Origin: Myxococcota bacterium
GTDB taxonomy: Bacteria; Myxococcota_A; UBA796
Length of the DNA stretch: 64,000 nt
Direction of reading: 5' to 3'
NCBI GenBank assembly: GCA_029251165.1
Contig: JAQXDW010000021.1
Coordinates: 1 to 64,000, forward strand
Shown here: piece after piece, positions 1 through 9,234 of the stretch
How positions within the stretch are numbered: position 1 is the stretch's first letter
Layout of the letters: every line of letters starts with the position of its first letter
Notes under the pieces: model-generated
Told to the model about the DNA's origin: nothing
The model's input: only the letters and a program-made list of their open reading frames with translations
Databases searched by the model: none
Position numbers and translations under genes: made by a program

Positions 1-1746
1 GCCTCGGATGCCTCGACCTTCTACGCAGACTCCGACAGCGACGGCTACGGAGACGCCAGCGCACCCATCCTCGACTGCACCCAGCCCTCCGGCACCATCG
101 TGGACGGAAGCGACTGCGACGACACCGACGGCGCGATCAACCCGGATGCTGCCGAGACCTGTGACGGCGTCGACAACAACTGCTCCGGTGATGAGCTGGA
201 CGCCTCGGACGTCACCACCTTCTACGCAGACCTCGACGCGGACTTCTACGGCGACGCAAACAACATCTTTGACGCCTGCGACCGCCCCAACGGCTACCGC
301 ACCAACGCTGAAGACTGTGACGACACCGACGGAGCGGTCAACCCCGGCGAAGAGGACGTCTGCAACGACGGCATCGACAATGACTGCGACGGCGAAGACT
401 TCCGGACCTGCGACGCGGTCCTCAGTGATTCCGCCGATGGTCAGATCACCGGTGAGTCTGCTGGCGATGCCTTCGGCGGAGGCCTCGCTGGAGTCGGTGA
501 CATCGACGGCGACAGCCTCGCGGACTTCGCGATCTCTGGGGGCTCGGACTCCATCTACATCTTCGACGGTGCCTCTTCCTGGATCGGCGAGAACAGCGCC
601 ACCGCTGCGTCGGTCATCCTGACCGGCGGCGGCAGCTTCAGCGGCGGACAAGACATCGACGGTGACGGCTTCGACGATATGCTCGTCGGCTCTTCTTCGC
701 TGGACACCAACGGCACCGACGCTGGCGGCGCGTATGTGGCCTATGGCCCGCTGTCTGGAGACATCGACCTGACCAGCACCGCTGACGCAACGCTGCTGGG
801 CAACACCGCCGGCGACGGCGCGGGCAGCCGAGCACTGCTCATCGGCGACATCGACAACGACGGCTTTGCAGACATGCTGCTGACGGCGACCGGCGACGAC
901 ACGAACGGCGACCAGAGCGGAGCGGCCTACCTGATCCTCGGCCCGACCACCGGCGGCAACCTCTCCGACGCGGCATATGCAACCTTCACCAGCGACTCGA
1001 CGAACGACTACCTCGGACGCGGCGCCGCAGCGGTTGGCGATGTCGACGGTGACGGCTCACCGGACGTGATGGTCAACGCCTACCGAGAGGATCGCGTCGT
1101 CGATGAGTCCACCACCACCATCAACACCGGCGCGACCTACCTGCTGACTGCGTTCTCCTCCGGAGTCCAGGACATCGCAGGGGCCGCGAGCGCGACCGTG
1201 TATGGAGAGAACGCCCTCGATCAGACCGGCTCGGTCATCTCCGGCGCTGGAGACGTCGACGGAGACGGCTACGACGACGTGCTGATCGCGTCGTGGTACG
1301 CCGACCCCGGCTCGCTGACCGACTCCGGTGAGGCCTACCTGATGCTCGGACCGATCAGCGGAGACGTCAGCGTCGCCGATGCACAGGCCCGGTTCCCAGG
1401 TGTTGCAGCTGGAGACGCTGCAGGCCGCTCGGTCGCAGGACTGGGCGACATCAACGATGACGGAAACGGCGACATCGCAATCGGCGCCAAGCTCGCCGAC
1501 GACAGCGCGACGGATGCCGGGGCCGCATACATCATGCTCGGACCGGTCTCCGGCAGCATCAACCTCAGCCTCGCGGACGCCATCCTCTCCGGAGACGCCG
1601 CGGACGACCGCGCGGGGCAGTCCATCGCCTCCATCGAAGACCAGGACGGCGGCGGCCAGGCCGACCTCCTGATCGGCGCGACCCTCAACGACGACAGCGG
1701 CTCGGATGCTGGCTCGGTCTACCTGATCTTCACCGAGCGGTGGTAG
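1..1746 (+). CDS. MopE-type/FG-GAP repeat surface protein, 3' part (5' end outside window)
   Basis: The reading frame is open from base 1, so the start lies upstream. The first ~135 residues seen carry two or three Asp/Cys-rich units of the type DCDDTDGAINPDA...CDGVDNNC, the putative metal-binding repeat named after MopE and common in Myxococcota. From about residue 140 there are roughly seven FG-GAP/integrin-like units with the GDIDGDG and GDVDGDGYDD cores that bind Ca2+ in beta-propeller blades. No membrane anchor is seen before the stop. This is probably a secreted or surface calcium-binding propeller of unknown ligand. Two strong hairpins follow the stop. The missing N-terminus should hold the signal peptide and further repeats. 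Confidence 0.85.
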   Translation, partial: ASDASTFYADSDSDGYGDASAPILDCTQPSGTIVDGSDCDDTDGAINPDAAETCDGVDNNCSGDELDASDVTTFYADLDADFYGDANNIFDACDRPNGYRTNAEDCDDTDGAVNPGEEDVCNDGIDNDCDGEDFRTCDAVLSDSADGQITGESAGDAFGGGLAGVGDIDGDSLADFAISGGSDSIYIFDGASSWIGENSATAASVILTGGGSFSGGQDIDGDGFDDMLVGSSSLDTNGTDAGGAYVAYGPLSGDIDLTSTADATLLGNTAGDGAGSRALLIGDIDNDGFADMLLTATGDDTNGDQSGAAYLILGPTTGGNLSDAAYATFTSDSTNDYLGRGAAAVGDVDGDGSPDVMVNAYREDRVVDESTTTINTGATYLLTAFSSGVQDIAGAASATVYGENALDQTGSVISGAGDVDGDGYDDVLIASWYADPGSLTDSGEAYLMLGPISGDVSVADAQARFPGVAAGDAAGRSVAGLGDINDDGNGDIAIGAKLADDSATDAGAAYIMLGPVSGSINLSLADAILSGDAADDRAGQSIASIEDQDGGGQADLLIGATLNDDSGSDAGSVYLIFTERW

Positions 1747-1759
1747 GTCTCGGACTCCG

Positions 1760-1824
1760 CCCGGGTCAGCCGTCTCTCGAGGGCTGACCCGGGCCGCTGG
1801 ATGGGTGCCGAGTTGGCACCCATC
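1760..1824 (+). terminator. Two tandem hairpins after the MopE/FG-GAP gene
   Basis: A perfect 12-bp stem (1760-1771 with 1782-1793, 10-nt loop) begins 13 nt after the stop. A perfect 10-bp stem (1800-1809 with 1815-1824, 5-nt loop GAGTT) follows, then TTCTGT. The second resembles a factor-independent terminator with a weak U tract. The pair probably ends the upstream transcript. Confidence 0.6.
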
Positions 1825-1870
1825 TTCTGTAGGGCGCAGCGGGTGCGACAGCAGGCCCGACCGCTGCTGG

Positions 1871-1924
1871 CCAGTCGCGCGGTGATGGTGGCGGTGAGCA
1901 TCGCCACCATCACCGCGCGACTGG
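1871..1924. repeat. Perfect 23-bp inverted repeat with 8-nt loop
   Basis: Bases 1871-1893 are the exact reverse complement of 1902-1924, with the 8-nt spacer GTGAGCAT between. A perfect stem of this length is far longer than a normal terminator. It lies in non-coding DNA after two other hairpins. A fourth, weaker pairing is 1836-1842 with 1861-1867 (7 bp). No U run follows, so termination is not the obvious role. It could be a cruciform, a structured small RNA or a dispersed palindromic element. Confidence 0.85.
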
Positions 1925-2199
1925 AGCGGGGCTGATGCACCGGAACGATGATTGCCGGCACGATGACCGTAGGGGAGAGTCGTGGCGGCGCTGCTTCAGC
2001 CCAGCGGCGTCCTCATCGCCGCGCGCCCTGGCCGCACCATTGCCGAAAGGCTCCGCCCGCGCTCCGCTTGGATTGTGTGTTTTCACAAGTAGAACAGGGC
2101 ATCAGGATGGTACACTTTCCTGCAAATGATAAATTGGCCTCAGCGTCGATGAGCCAGTGCCATAAACCACACTTCAATCTATTGCCGGGACTACGATTC

Positions 2200-4053
2200 A
2201 TGCGTCCAGCCTTCCTCATCCTCTTCCTGACCAGTTGCACAGAATACGAGCTGAGTACACAGGGTGATGCTCTACCTGGAGACGACTCCGGCACGACGGA
2301 TGGCCCCGGTGCAGGAGATGACCCGAACACCTGCAGCGACGTCGACACCAGCCCCATCGGCGTCGCCGTCGACGAGTCCTGCAAGGTCAGCGTCGAGGTG
2401 GGCTCCTGGAATCCAGTCGTTGAGTGGTCCAACGACACCCCCGGTGATTCCTACACCACACCGATCGTCGGACAGCTCACCGACGACAACGGCGACGGCG
2501 TCATCGACGACACCGACCAGCCTGATGTTGTGGTCGCTGGAGGAACCGGCGGGCTGACGGTGATGTCCGGCGACGGTCAGACCATTCACTGGACACGAGG
2601 CGGGCTGGGCAACGAGCCCTCGACCCCAGCCATCGCCGATCTCGACAATGACGGTCGTCCAGAAGTCATCGCCACGGGCTCCTCCGGCTTCTTCGCCTAC
2701 CGTGGCGACACCGGCACGCCCTACTGGTCCAACAACAGCGGCAGCAGCCAGAACGTCTGCGGCGGTGTCGGCATCTACGACCTCAACGGCGACGGCATGC
2801 CGGAGATCGTGCAGGGCTCTCAGATCCTCAACGGCCAGACCGGTGTCCTACAGGCAACCGGACAGCACGGGGCGGGAACCGGCTACTCCTCAGGAGTCTA
2901 TGCCGCCTTCGGCGTTGCTGCGGACATCGACCTCGACGGGACGCTGGAGGTCGTGGTCGGCAACGCCCTGTATACCCCCACCGGACAGACCATCTGGTAC
3001 AACGGCCAGTCCGACGGCTTCGTCGCGGTCGGCAACTTTGACTCGGATCCCTATGGTGAGATCGTGGTCACCACCTACCCGGGCATGGTCCGACTCCAGG
3101 ACCACGACGGCACCGTGCTGTGGTCGGGTTCCTACACCGGCAGCACCATCGGACCGCCGACCGTGGCTGACTTCGACAACGACGGAGAGCCAGAGATCGG
3201 CGTCGCTGGCAACGGCGTCTATGTCGTCCTCGACACCGACGGCACGCAGCTCTGGAGCCGCGGCATCAACGACTACTCCTCCGGCTTCACCGGCTCTGCA
3301 GTGTTCGACTTTGAGGGCGACGGAGAAGCAGAGGTCGTCTTCGCAGACGAGAACGACGTCTGGGTGTTCGACGGAGCCACCGGCAGCGTCAAGCTCAAAG
3401 AGAGCCAGCACTCCTCAGCCACCTGCAGTGAGTACCCCGCCATCGCCGATGTCGACGGAGACGGGCAGACCGAGATCATCTACACCTCCAGCGCCTACTC
3501 CGGCTCAGAGAGAGGGGTTCGGGTCATCGGAGACGCCAACGGCACCTGGCAGCCAGCACGGACCACCTGGAACCAGCACAGCTACGACATCACCAACGTC
3601 GAGAACTCCACCGGCAAGATCCCCAGCACCCCCAATCCCAACTGGTCCAGCTACAACACCTTCCGCTCCGGTGATCTCACCGCCTCGACCGGCGGCGCCT
3701 TCTCCGATGCCATCCCGGTGCTGGGTGACATCTGCACCGATGAGTGTGACGACGGCATCCTCCAGGTGGTTCTCCACATCGGCAACGCCGGCGTCGCAGA
3801 CCTGCCGCCCGGAGTCCCCGTCTCGCTCTACACCCAGGACGGAAGCTTCTGGCGACTGCTGGCGACGGAGCGGACCGCAGATGCCATCGCTCCAGGAGAC
3901 AGCGAGGAGGGCATCATCTTCACGCTGTTCGAGGACGACATCCCGGAGGGCACGCTTCGGTTTGTGGTCGACGACGACAACGGCTCTGAGATGGTCGGAG
4001 AGTGTGACGAGGACAACAACGAGCTGATCATCTCTGAGGGACTGTGCCCCTGA
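2200..4053 (+). CDS. FG-GAP/VCBS repeat lipoprotein
   Basis: I place the start at the ATG at 2200, where a short hydrophobic leader ends in a lipobox (LFLTSC, Cys at about residue 13). The open frame extends further upstream but is not protein-like there. The mature protein has an Asp/Gly-rich linker, then many FG-GAP-type units (DDNGDGVID, DLDNDGRPE, DLNGDGMPE, DFDNDGEPE) forming a probable Ca2+-binding propeller. A CARDB-like C-terminal domain follows (residues ~500-617). It is probably anchored to the outer membrane and exposed. A close paralogue is encoded at 9785-11650 on the other strand. Ligand unknown. Confidence 0.87.
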   Translation: MRPAFLILFLTSCTEYELSTQGDALPGDDSGTTDGPGAGDDPNTCSDVDTSPIGVAVDESCKVSVEVGSWNPVVEWSNDTPGDSYTTPIVGQLTDDNGDGVIDDTDQPDVVVAGGTGGLTVMSGDGQTIHWTRGGLGNEPSTPAIADLDNDGRPEVIATGSSGFFAYRGDTGTPYWSNNSGSSQNVCGGVGIYDLNGDGMPEIVQGSQILNGQTGVLQATGQHGAGTGYSSGVYAAFGVAADIDLDGTLEVVVGNALYTPTGQTIWYNGQSDGFVAVGNFDSDPYGEIVVTTYPGMVRLQDHDGTVLWSGSYTGSTIGPPTVADFDNDGEPEIGVAGNGVYVVLDTDGTQLWSRGINDYSSGFTGSAVFDFEGDGEAEVVFADENDVWVFDGATGSVKLKESQHSSATCSEYPAIADVDGDGQTEIIYTSSAYSGSERGVRVIGDANGTWQPARTTWNQHSYDITNVENSTGKIPSTPNPNWSSYNTFRSGDLTASTGGAFSDAIPVLGDICTDECDDGILQVVLHIGNAGVADLPPGVPVSLYTQDGSFWRLLATERTADAIAPGDSEEGIIFTLFEDDIPEGTLRFVVDDDNGSEMVGECDEDNNELIISEGLCP

Positions 4054-4076
4054 GCGAGCGACTGTGCCCCTGAGCG
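4040..4076 (+). repeat. Tandem duplication across a stop codon
   Basis: The 20-bp unit at 4040-4059 is repeated from 4060, with its first 17 bases identical. The unit carries the last codons and the TGA stop of the FG-GAP lipoprotein gene. The second copy therefore lies just after the stop and changes nothing in the protein. It looks like a recent slippage duplication. Confidence 0.75.
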
Positions 4077-4155
4077 GTGCAGGAAGAGTGAGGGGAGCCA
4101 CGCCGCCAGCACCAAGCAGTGCAGTACATAATGCTTGTGGTCACTGGTCTTTGAG

Positions 4156-4203
4156 CCGTACCAACATCACGCACCGTAGATGGCGCTGGTGCTGGTGGTA
4201 CGG
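4156..4203. repeat. Intergenic hairpin before the histidine kinase gene
   Basis: A perfect 8-bp inverted repeat pairs 4156-4163 with 4196-4203. An inner GCACC/GGTGC pairing at about 4171-4175 and 4189-4193 could extend it into a longer interrupted stem. No U tract follows. It may be a transcript-end structure for the lipoprotein gene or part of the kinase mRNA leader. Confidence 0.4.
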
Positions 4204-4301
4204 CCGGCAGCGGGTGTCCTGCCACAGTCACGATGAAGTGACTCGGGTGCTGTGTTCTGAGGCGACGCGTCCTTCGCATGCGGCCGTAATTCAATGAATC
4301 T

Positions 4302-6134
4302 ATGGCCCAGACCCGCGATGGGCTCGACATCTTGCACTGGTCGTGTTTTGTATCTCTGGTGTCTACTGCGGAACAGTTAGAGACGGCTTGGGACTTGCGG
4401 GTCTCGAACCCACAGATCGCGATAGAGCGCGCCGCCTCGCTGTGCCATCACTTGGACCCGACGCTGCGTGCGCAGGCCTGTGTTGCCACAGCCCATGCCA
4501 CCCTCCGCATCGAGGGTCCAGAAGCTGCTGAGGCCCTGCTGGAGGGACTCAGCAGGGTGCCGCTGGGGCCCCTTGAGCGGGGGCGCCTGCTGGTGGTCCA
4601 GGGCGCCATCCGCGTCTCTCGTGGCAACCACACCGCTGCTGTCGGCTGCTTCCAGGAGGGCACGGCGCTGCTGGAGTCTGTCGGCGGAGCCAAGGATGCC
4701 GCTGAGTCGCTGCGCAACCTCGCCTTGGTCTTTCGGCAGCTCGGCGACATCTCGCGCGCGCTGGTTCTGCTGAACGAGGTCGCCTCGCGCTTTCAGGAGC
4801 TGTCACACCGCAGCGGCGAGACCGACGCACTCATCCACAGCGCACAGCTCCACGGAGAGCTGGGAGACTTCACCACCGCACTCCTCCTCGCAGAGAACGC
4901 AGTGGACCTGGCACGCACCCTGGACCAGCCAGCCACCCTGGCCGGAACCCTCTCGACCTTCGGACAGCTGCTCTCCGCATCTGGAGAGCACGAGCAGGGG
5001 CTGCTCGCGCTGGAGGAAGCACTGCAGTGCGCTGAAGCGACCGCGACCCCCTCGGTGCAGATTGGGGTGCTGGGGCCGCTGGGAGTTGTGCTGCTGAAGA
5101 CAGACCCGCTGCGCGCGCGCGTCCTCCTGGAGCGGGTACATGCGCTGGCGTGTGCGCAGGCCGAGCCTGCAGTCATCTGTCGGGCTCTCATCGCCCTGGG
5201 AGACACCAGCGAAGGCGAGTCGGCCTATCGCTACTATGCCGAAGCCGCAGAGCTCGCGGATCAGCACAGCGAGCACGCCCAGGCCAGCGCAGCCCACCGC
5301 GCAGCCGCTCGGAGCGCCTCGGAGTGCACCACAGAGCTCGCACACTGGCACGCCTTCGCCGCAGCCATCGAGCGCCAGAAGGGCCAGGATCAGGCCAACC
5401 TGCTGGCACGCCGTCAGGCTTCGGCGATATTCGACGCGCTGAGCGCTCGCAGCATTGTCACTCAGCAGCGCATCACCGCCGCTCGTCGCGACAGCGATCT
5501 GCTCGCGATCACGGTCCATGACCTCCGAAACCCTCTCCAGGTCGCCAAGGGCTACACCGAGCTGCTCGCCTACAACGGCGAGGCCACAGACGAGATCCAT
5601 ACAGCGCTCACGCGCATCGAGCGGATCCTCCGGCTCGTTGAGGGCGAGATGGGCTCCCAGACCGAGAGCACGCTTGAGGTCGAGGACCTCCTCCCGCTCA
5701 TCCAGGCCATCGTTCAAGAGCGGCAGCCGGCTGCCGCCGCCAAGCAGCAGAACCTTCAGTTCAAGGGCACCTCCGTCTCGATCGCGGTGTACGCCGATCG
5801 GCTGTTCCATGCCGTCGACAATCTCATCAGCAATGCCTTGAAGTTCAGCCCTCACGGCTCGACCATCACCGTGTCCCTGCAACCCCTCGGCGGCCGCGTG
5901 CGCATTGAGGTCCGTGATCAGGGACCGGGCCTGAATCCAGAAGACATCTCCCACATCTTCGAGCGGGAAGCGCGCGGGAACGCGATGCCCACTGGCGGCG
6001 AGCGGTCCTCCGGCATGGGCCTGTACATCGCTCGGCGAATGGTCGAGCGACACGGCGGGAAGATCGGTGCAGAGGCGGGGCTGGACGGTGCACTGTTCTG
6101 GATCGAGCTGGGCCAGGGAGACCACGCGCCTTAG
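4302..6134 (+). CDS. Cytoplasmic sensor histidine kinase with TPR-like sensor region
   Basis: The N-terminal ~380 residues are helical repeats of TPR type, with no membrane span or signal peptide. They are followed by a HisKA domain whose H-box is HDLRNP (His about residue 406). The HATPase_c domain has N-box DNLISNALKFS (~505), G1 DQGPGL and G2 GMGLYIARR (~570). All motifs needed for autophosphorylation are present. There is no receiver domain and no response regulator next to it, so it is an orphan kinase whose partner is elsewhere. The start is uncertain: ATG 4302 has no clear Shine-Dalgarno, and GTG 4359 is an alternative. The TPR region probably senses a protein partner. Confidence 0.88.
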   Translation: MAQTRDGLDILHWSCFVSLVSTAEQLETAWDLRVSNPQIAIERAASLCHHLDPTLRAQACVATAHATLRIEGPEAAEALLEGLSRVPLGPLERGRLLVVQGAIRVSRGNHTAAVGCFQEGTALLESVGGAKDAAESLRNLALVFRQLGDISRALVLLNEVASRFQELSHRSGETDALIHSAQLHGELGDFTTALLLAENAVDLARTLDQPATLAGTLSTFGQLLSASGEHEQGLLALEEALQCAEATATPSVQIGVLGPLGVVLLKTDPLRARVLLERVHALACAQAEPAVICRALIALGDTSEGESAYRYYAEAAELADQHSEHAQASAAHRAAARSASECTTELAHWHAFAAAIERQKGQDQANLLARRQASAIFDALSARSIVTQQRITAARRDSDLLAITVHDLRNPLQVAKGYTELLAYNGEATDEIHTALTRIERILRLVEGEMGSQTESTLEVEDLLPLIQAIVQERQPAAAAKQQNLQFKGTSVSIAVYADRLFHAVDNLISNALKFSPHGSTITVSLQPLGGRVRIEVRDQGPGLNPEDISHIFEREARGNAMPTGGERSSGMGLYIARRMVERHGGKIGAEAGLDGALFWIELGQGDHAP

Positions 6135-6241
6135 GCGCGGCCATCGGAGGATGCGCGCACGCACCGCGCACCCAATGAAGCCTGCAGGTCTCTTCAAATC
6201 AGTGCAGACTGGGGGCTCATTGCAAGCCAGGCAGCTCCTCC

Positions 6242-7222
6242 ATGACCCCACTCAGACTGCTCTTCCTCGGCAACAGCTACACCATGAACCAGTCCCTCGA
6301 CGCAACCGTCGCGGCGATGATCCAGGAAGCCAGCGGCGAGACGGTGCAAGAGGCCAAGCTGACCGCTGGTGGGCTGACGTTCGTCGACCATGTCGAGCGT
6401 GCCGAGGGCGGACACTCGGACTGGATGGGTGCCCTGGCCGACGATGCATCGCAATGGGACTGGGTGTTCCTCCAGGAGCAGAGCCAGATCCCAGGCTTCC
6501 CAGAGGACAACACCTACGTCCAGGACAGCATCACCGCTGCCGCTGCCCTGTGTGATCTGGCGGCGGCACGGGAGGCGCAGTCGGTCTTCGTGATGACCTG
6601 GGGACGCCGAAGCGGAGACACCGGCAACCCCGAGCGCTACCCCGACTTCACCACCATGCAGGACCACCTCGCCGCGGGCTACCTCCGCTACGTCGAGACC
6701 TGCGCCACCCCGGAGCGTCCGGCCTGGGTCGCTCCGGTTGGACTCGCCTGGCGTCACATCCATGACGGAATCCTGGCGGATGGTGGTGATCCCCAGGACG
6801 AGAGCAGCCTGTTCTATCGGCTCTACTCTGCCGACGGCAGCCACCCCTCCCCCTCCGGAAACCATCTCGCCGCTGCGGTCATCTACGCCACCCTCACCGG
6901 AGAGAGCCCGGTCGGACTCTCCGATCAGAGCGGGCAGGTCTCCCCAGACGACGCCGCGCAGCTCCAGGCTGCCGCCGCTGCGGTGGTGCTCGGAGAGTCT
7001 CCAGACATCGACTACCCCTGGGAGGTCAGCGAGGAGACGCCGGAAGACACCGGAGAGCCGACAGACACCGGAGAGCCAACAGACACCGGAGAGACGGACA
7101 GCGACGACGCAGAGGAGACGCCAAGCGGAAGCGCCTCCGCAGAGGAGAGCGGCTGCCGGTCCCGGAGTGCCCTCATCCTGCCCCCCCTGTTCCTCATGCT
7201 GCTGGGTCTTCGACGCCGCTGA
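6242..7222 (+). CDS. SGNH/GDSL-hydrolase-like protein with MYXO-CTERM-like tail
   Basis: Block I of SGNH hydrolases is at the N-terminus as GNSYT (Ser12). A late DGSH motif (Asp198, His201) would supply the rest of a Ser-Asp-His triad, so an esterase or acetylhydrolase is plausible. Residues ~265-300 are an acidic linker with a repeated TDTGEP unit. The C-terminus has Gly-Cys, a ~15-residue hydrophobic stretch and three Arg, the layout of a MYXO-CTERM sorting signal. Oddly, no conventional N-terminal signal peptide is visible, although proteins with such tails are normally exported. No upstream start fixes this. Substrate unknown. Confidence 0.7.
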   Translation: MTPLRLLFLGNSYTMNQSLDATVAAMIQEASGETVQEAKLTAGGLTFVDHVERAEGGHSDWMGALADDASQWDWVFLQEQSQIPGFPEDNTYVQDSITAAAALCDLAAAREAQSVFVMTWGRRSGDTGNPERYPDFTTMQDHLAAGYLRYVETCATPERPAWVAPVGLAWRHIHDGILADGGDPQDESSLFYRLYSADGSHPSPSGNHLAAAVIYATLTGESPVGLSDQSGQVSPDDAAQLQAAAAAVVLGESPDIDYPWEVSEETPEDTGEPTDTGEPTDTGETDSDDAEETPSGSASAEESGCRSRSALILPPLFLMLLGLRRR

Positions 7223-7365
7223 GCAGCGACCGCAGCCGGCAACATGGCGGGAAGCACACCGCGTGTGCAGCGTGGGGATCCTGGTCTCCGAGGCAGCGGA
7301 GAGCCCGACGCAGACCGCAGCACCGTGCACACCAGCGCTGCTCAAGAACCGTCGAGAGCAGTACA

Positions 7366-7908
7366 ATGCCCGTCATGCGCGTGCTCTTGTCGCTCTCCGC
7401 CCTCATCGACCGCTTCTCTCGCCTCCTCGGGGCCGTCGTCTCGTGGATGTGCCTGCTGATGGTCCTCATCGGTGCCTTCAACGCCATCGCACGCTACGCC
7501 GGCCGGTTCATCGGCTTCAATTTCAGCTCCAACGCGATGCTGGAGACCCAGTGGTACCTGTTCGCCGCGCTGTTCCTCCTGGGGGCCTCCTGGACGCTCC
7601 AGCAAGATGCCCACGTCCGGGTCGACGTGCTGTTCGGACGACTCTCCAAGAAGCACCGCGCCATCATCGACGTGGTCGGTGGGCTGCTGTTCCTGCTGCC
7701 GTTCTGCATCTTCGGAATCTGGGCGAGCGTGGACTACGTCCTGCACTCCTGGCAAGAGTGGGAGGTCTCTCCCGATCCCGGCGGTCTGCCCCGCTATCCG
7801 ATCAAGACCCTCATCCCGACCGCGTTCGCGCTGCTCATCCTCCAGGGCACCTCGGAGATCATCAAGCGAGTCGCGATCATCGTCGACCATGACGAGGAGG
7901 CGGCATGA
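7366..7908 (+). CDS. dctQ: TRAP transporter small permease (DctQ family)
   Basis: This 180-residue protein has four predicted membrane helices and the family pattern with ETQWYLFAALFLLG around residues 60-75. It matches the small membrane subunit of TRAP transporters, which use an ion gradient to import organic acids or related solutes. Its stop overlaps the start of the large permease gene by 4 bp (ATGA), as is usual. The second ATG at 7375 is an alternative start. A TACAAT box at 7362-7367 would place transcription near that ATG and make the message leaderless (speculative). The periplasmic binding protein is encoded separately at 11673-12779. Confidence 0.93.
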   Translation: MPVMRVLLSLSALIDRFSRLLGAVVSWMCLLMVLIGAFNAIARYAGRFIGFNFSSNAMLETQWYLFAALFLLGASWTLQQDAHVRVDVLFGRLSKKHRAIIDVVGGLLFLLPFCIFGIWASVDYVLHSWQEWEVSPDPGGLPRYPIKTLIPTAFALLILQGTSEIIKRVAIIVDHDEEAA

Positions 7909-9230
7909 ACCCCGAGCTCCTCCCGCCGCTGATGTTCCTGGTCACCTTCCTGCTGATCTTCTCCGGCTACCCGGTGGCGTTCTCGCTGGGGGGCACCGCG
8001 CTGCTCTTTGCGTTCGTCGGTGTCTCTCAGGGTCTGTTCGACTGGGCGCTGATGACCGCGCTGCCGCCGCGCATCTTCGGGGTCATGTCCAACTACGTTC
8101 TCCTGGCGATCCCGTTCTTCGTGTTCATGGGCACAATGCTGGAGAAGTCGAAGCTGGCGGAGGACCTGCTGCGGACCATCGGGCTGCTGTTTGGACGGGT
8201 CCGCGGCGGCCTCGCGATCGCGGTGGTGTTCGTCGGCGCGCTGCTCGCCGCGGCGACCGGTGTGGTCGGCGCCAGCGTCGTCGCGATGGGGCTGATCAGC
8301 ATGCCGGTGATGCTGCGGTACGGCTACAGCAAGGAGCTCGCCGCCGGGGTCATCACCGCCTCGGGCACCCTCGGGCAGATCATCCCGCCGAGCGTGGTGC
8401 TGGTTGTGCTCGCCGACCAGCTCGGCGTCTCCGTCGGCGATCTCTTCGTCGGTGCGCTGATCCCTGGCCTGATGCTCGCGGGCATGTACGCCCTGTACAT
8501 CGTGTTCATCGCCTTCATCAAGCCCGGCTCTGCCCCAGCGCTGCCCCCAGAGGAGCGCGCAGTGCTGGTCGGCGGGGAGCTGCTCCGTCGGGTAGTGCTG
8601 GTGATGGTGCCGCCGCTGGTGCTGATCCTGCTGGTGCTCGGCAGCATCTTCCTCGGCATCGCCACCCCGACCGAGGCCGGCGCGCTGGGGGCTGTGGGCG
8701 CGATGGTGCTCGCCGGGCTGAACCGCCGCCTGGACCTCATCACCCTTCGCGGTGCGATGGAAGAGACCACCCGGCTCACCGCGATGGTCGTGTTCCTTCT
8801 CATCGGCTCCACTGCGTTTGCCCTGGTCTTTCGCGGACTCTACGGCGACATCTGGATCGAGGAGCTGCTCACCGGGCTGCCCGGCGGAAAGATCGGCCTG
8901 CTGATCGTGGCGAACATCACCATCTTCCTGCTCGGCTTCTTCATCGACTTCTTCGAGATCGCCTTCATCCTCCTGCCGCTCCTGGTGCCCGCCGCACGGG
9001 TCCTGGGCATCGATCTGGTGTGGTTCGGCGTGATGATCGCGATGAACCTTCAGACCAGCTTCCTCACGCCGCCGTTCGGCTTCTCGCTGTTCTACCTGCG
9101 GGGGGTGGTCGATGAGGACGTCCCGACCACCGCGATCTACCGTGGCGTGCTCCCGTTCATCGGCATCCAGGTGGTCGCGCTGGTGCTGATCTGCGTGTTC
9201 CCGGAGCTGGTGACCGGGCTGCTGGACTGA
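7905..9230 (+). CDS. dctM: TRAP transporter large permease (DctM family)
   Basis: This 441-residue protein has about a dozen hydrophobic helices and the DctM signature stretches (FVFMGTML, GTLGQIIPPS, ATPTEAGALG, NLQTSFLTPPFGFSLFY). It is the main transport subunit and works with DctQ (overlapping upstream) and a DctP binding protein. The length is close to the family norm of about 430. It ends 4 bp before the convergent stop of a membrane protein gene on the other strand, leaving no room for an ordinary terminator. Confidence 0.95.
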   Translation: MNPELLPPLMFLVTFLLIFSGYPVAFSLGGTALLFAFVGVSQGLFDWALMTALPPRIFGVMSNYVLLAIPFFVFMGTMLEKSKLAEDLLRTIGLLFGRVRGGLAIAVVFVGALLAAATGVVGASVVAMGLISMPVMLRYGYSKELAAGVITASGTLGQIIPPSVVLVVLADQLGVSVGDLFVGALIPGLMLAGMYALYIVFIAFIKPGSAPALPPEERAVLVGGELLRRVVLVMVPPLVLILLVLGSIFLGIATPTEAGALGAVGAMVLAGLNRRLDLITLRGAMEETTRLTAMVVFLLIGSTAFALVFRGLYGDIWIEELLTGLPGGKIGLLIVANITIFLLGFFIDFFEIAFILLPLLVPAARVLGIDLVWFGVMIAMNLQTSFLTPPFGFSLFYLRGVVDEDVPTTAIYRGVLPFIGIQVVALVLICVFPELVTGLLD

Positions 9231-9234
9231 CCCC

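Larger units (their letters stand above)
1747..2199. other. 453-bp intergenic region rich in hairpins
   Basis: This spacer separates the MopE/FG-GAP gene from the next lipoprotein gene. It holds the tandem hairpins (1760-1824) and the 23-bp inverted repeat (1871-1924). Its last ~110 bases are more AT-rich and probably carry the promoter of the lipoprotein gene at 2200, although no clean -35/-10 pair is visible. Frames crossing it are open but lack domains or protein-like composition. Confidence 0.6.
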
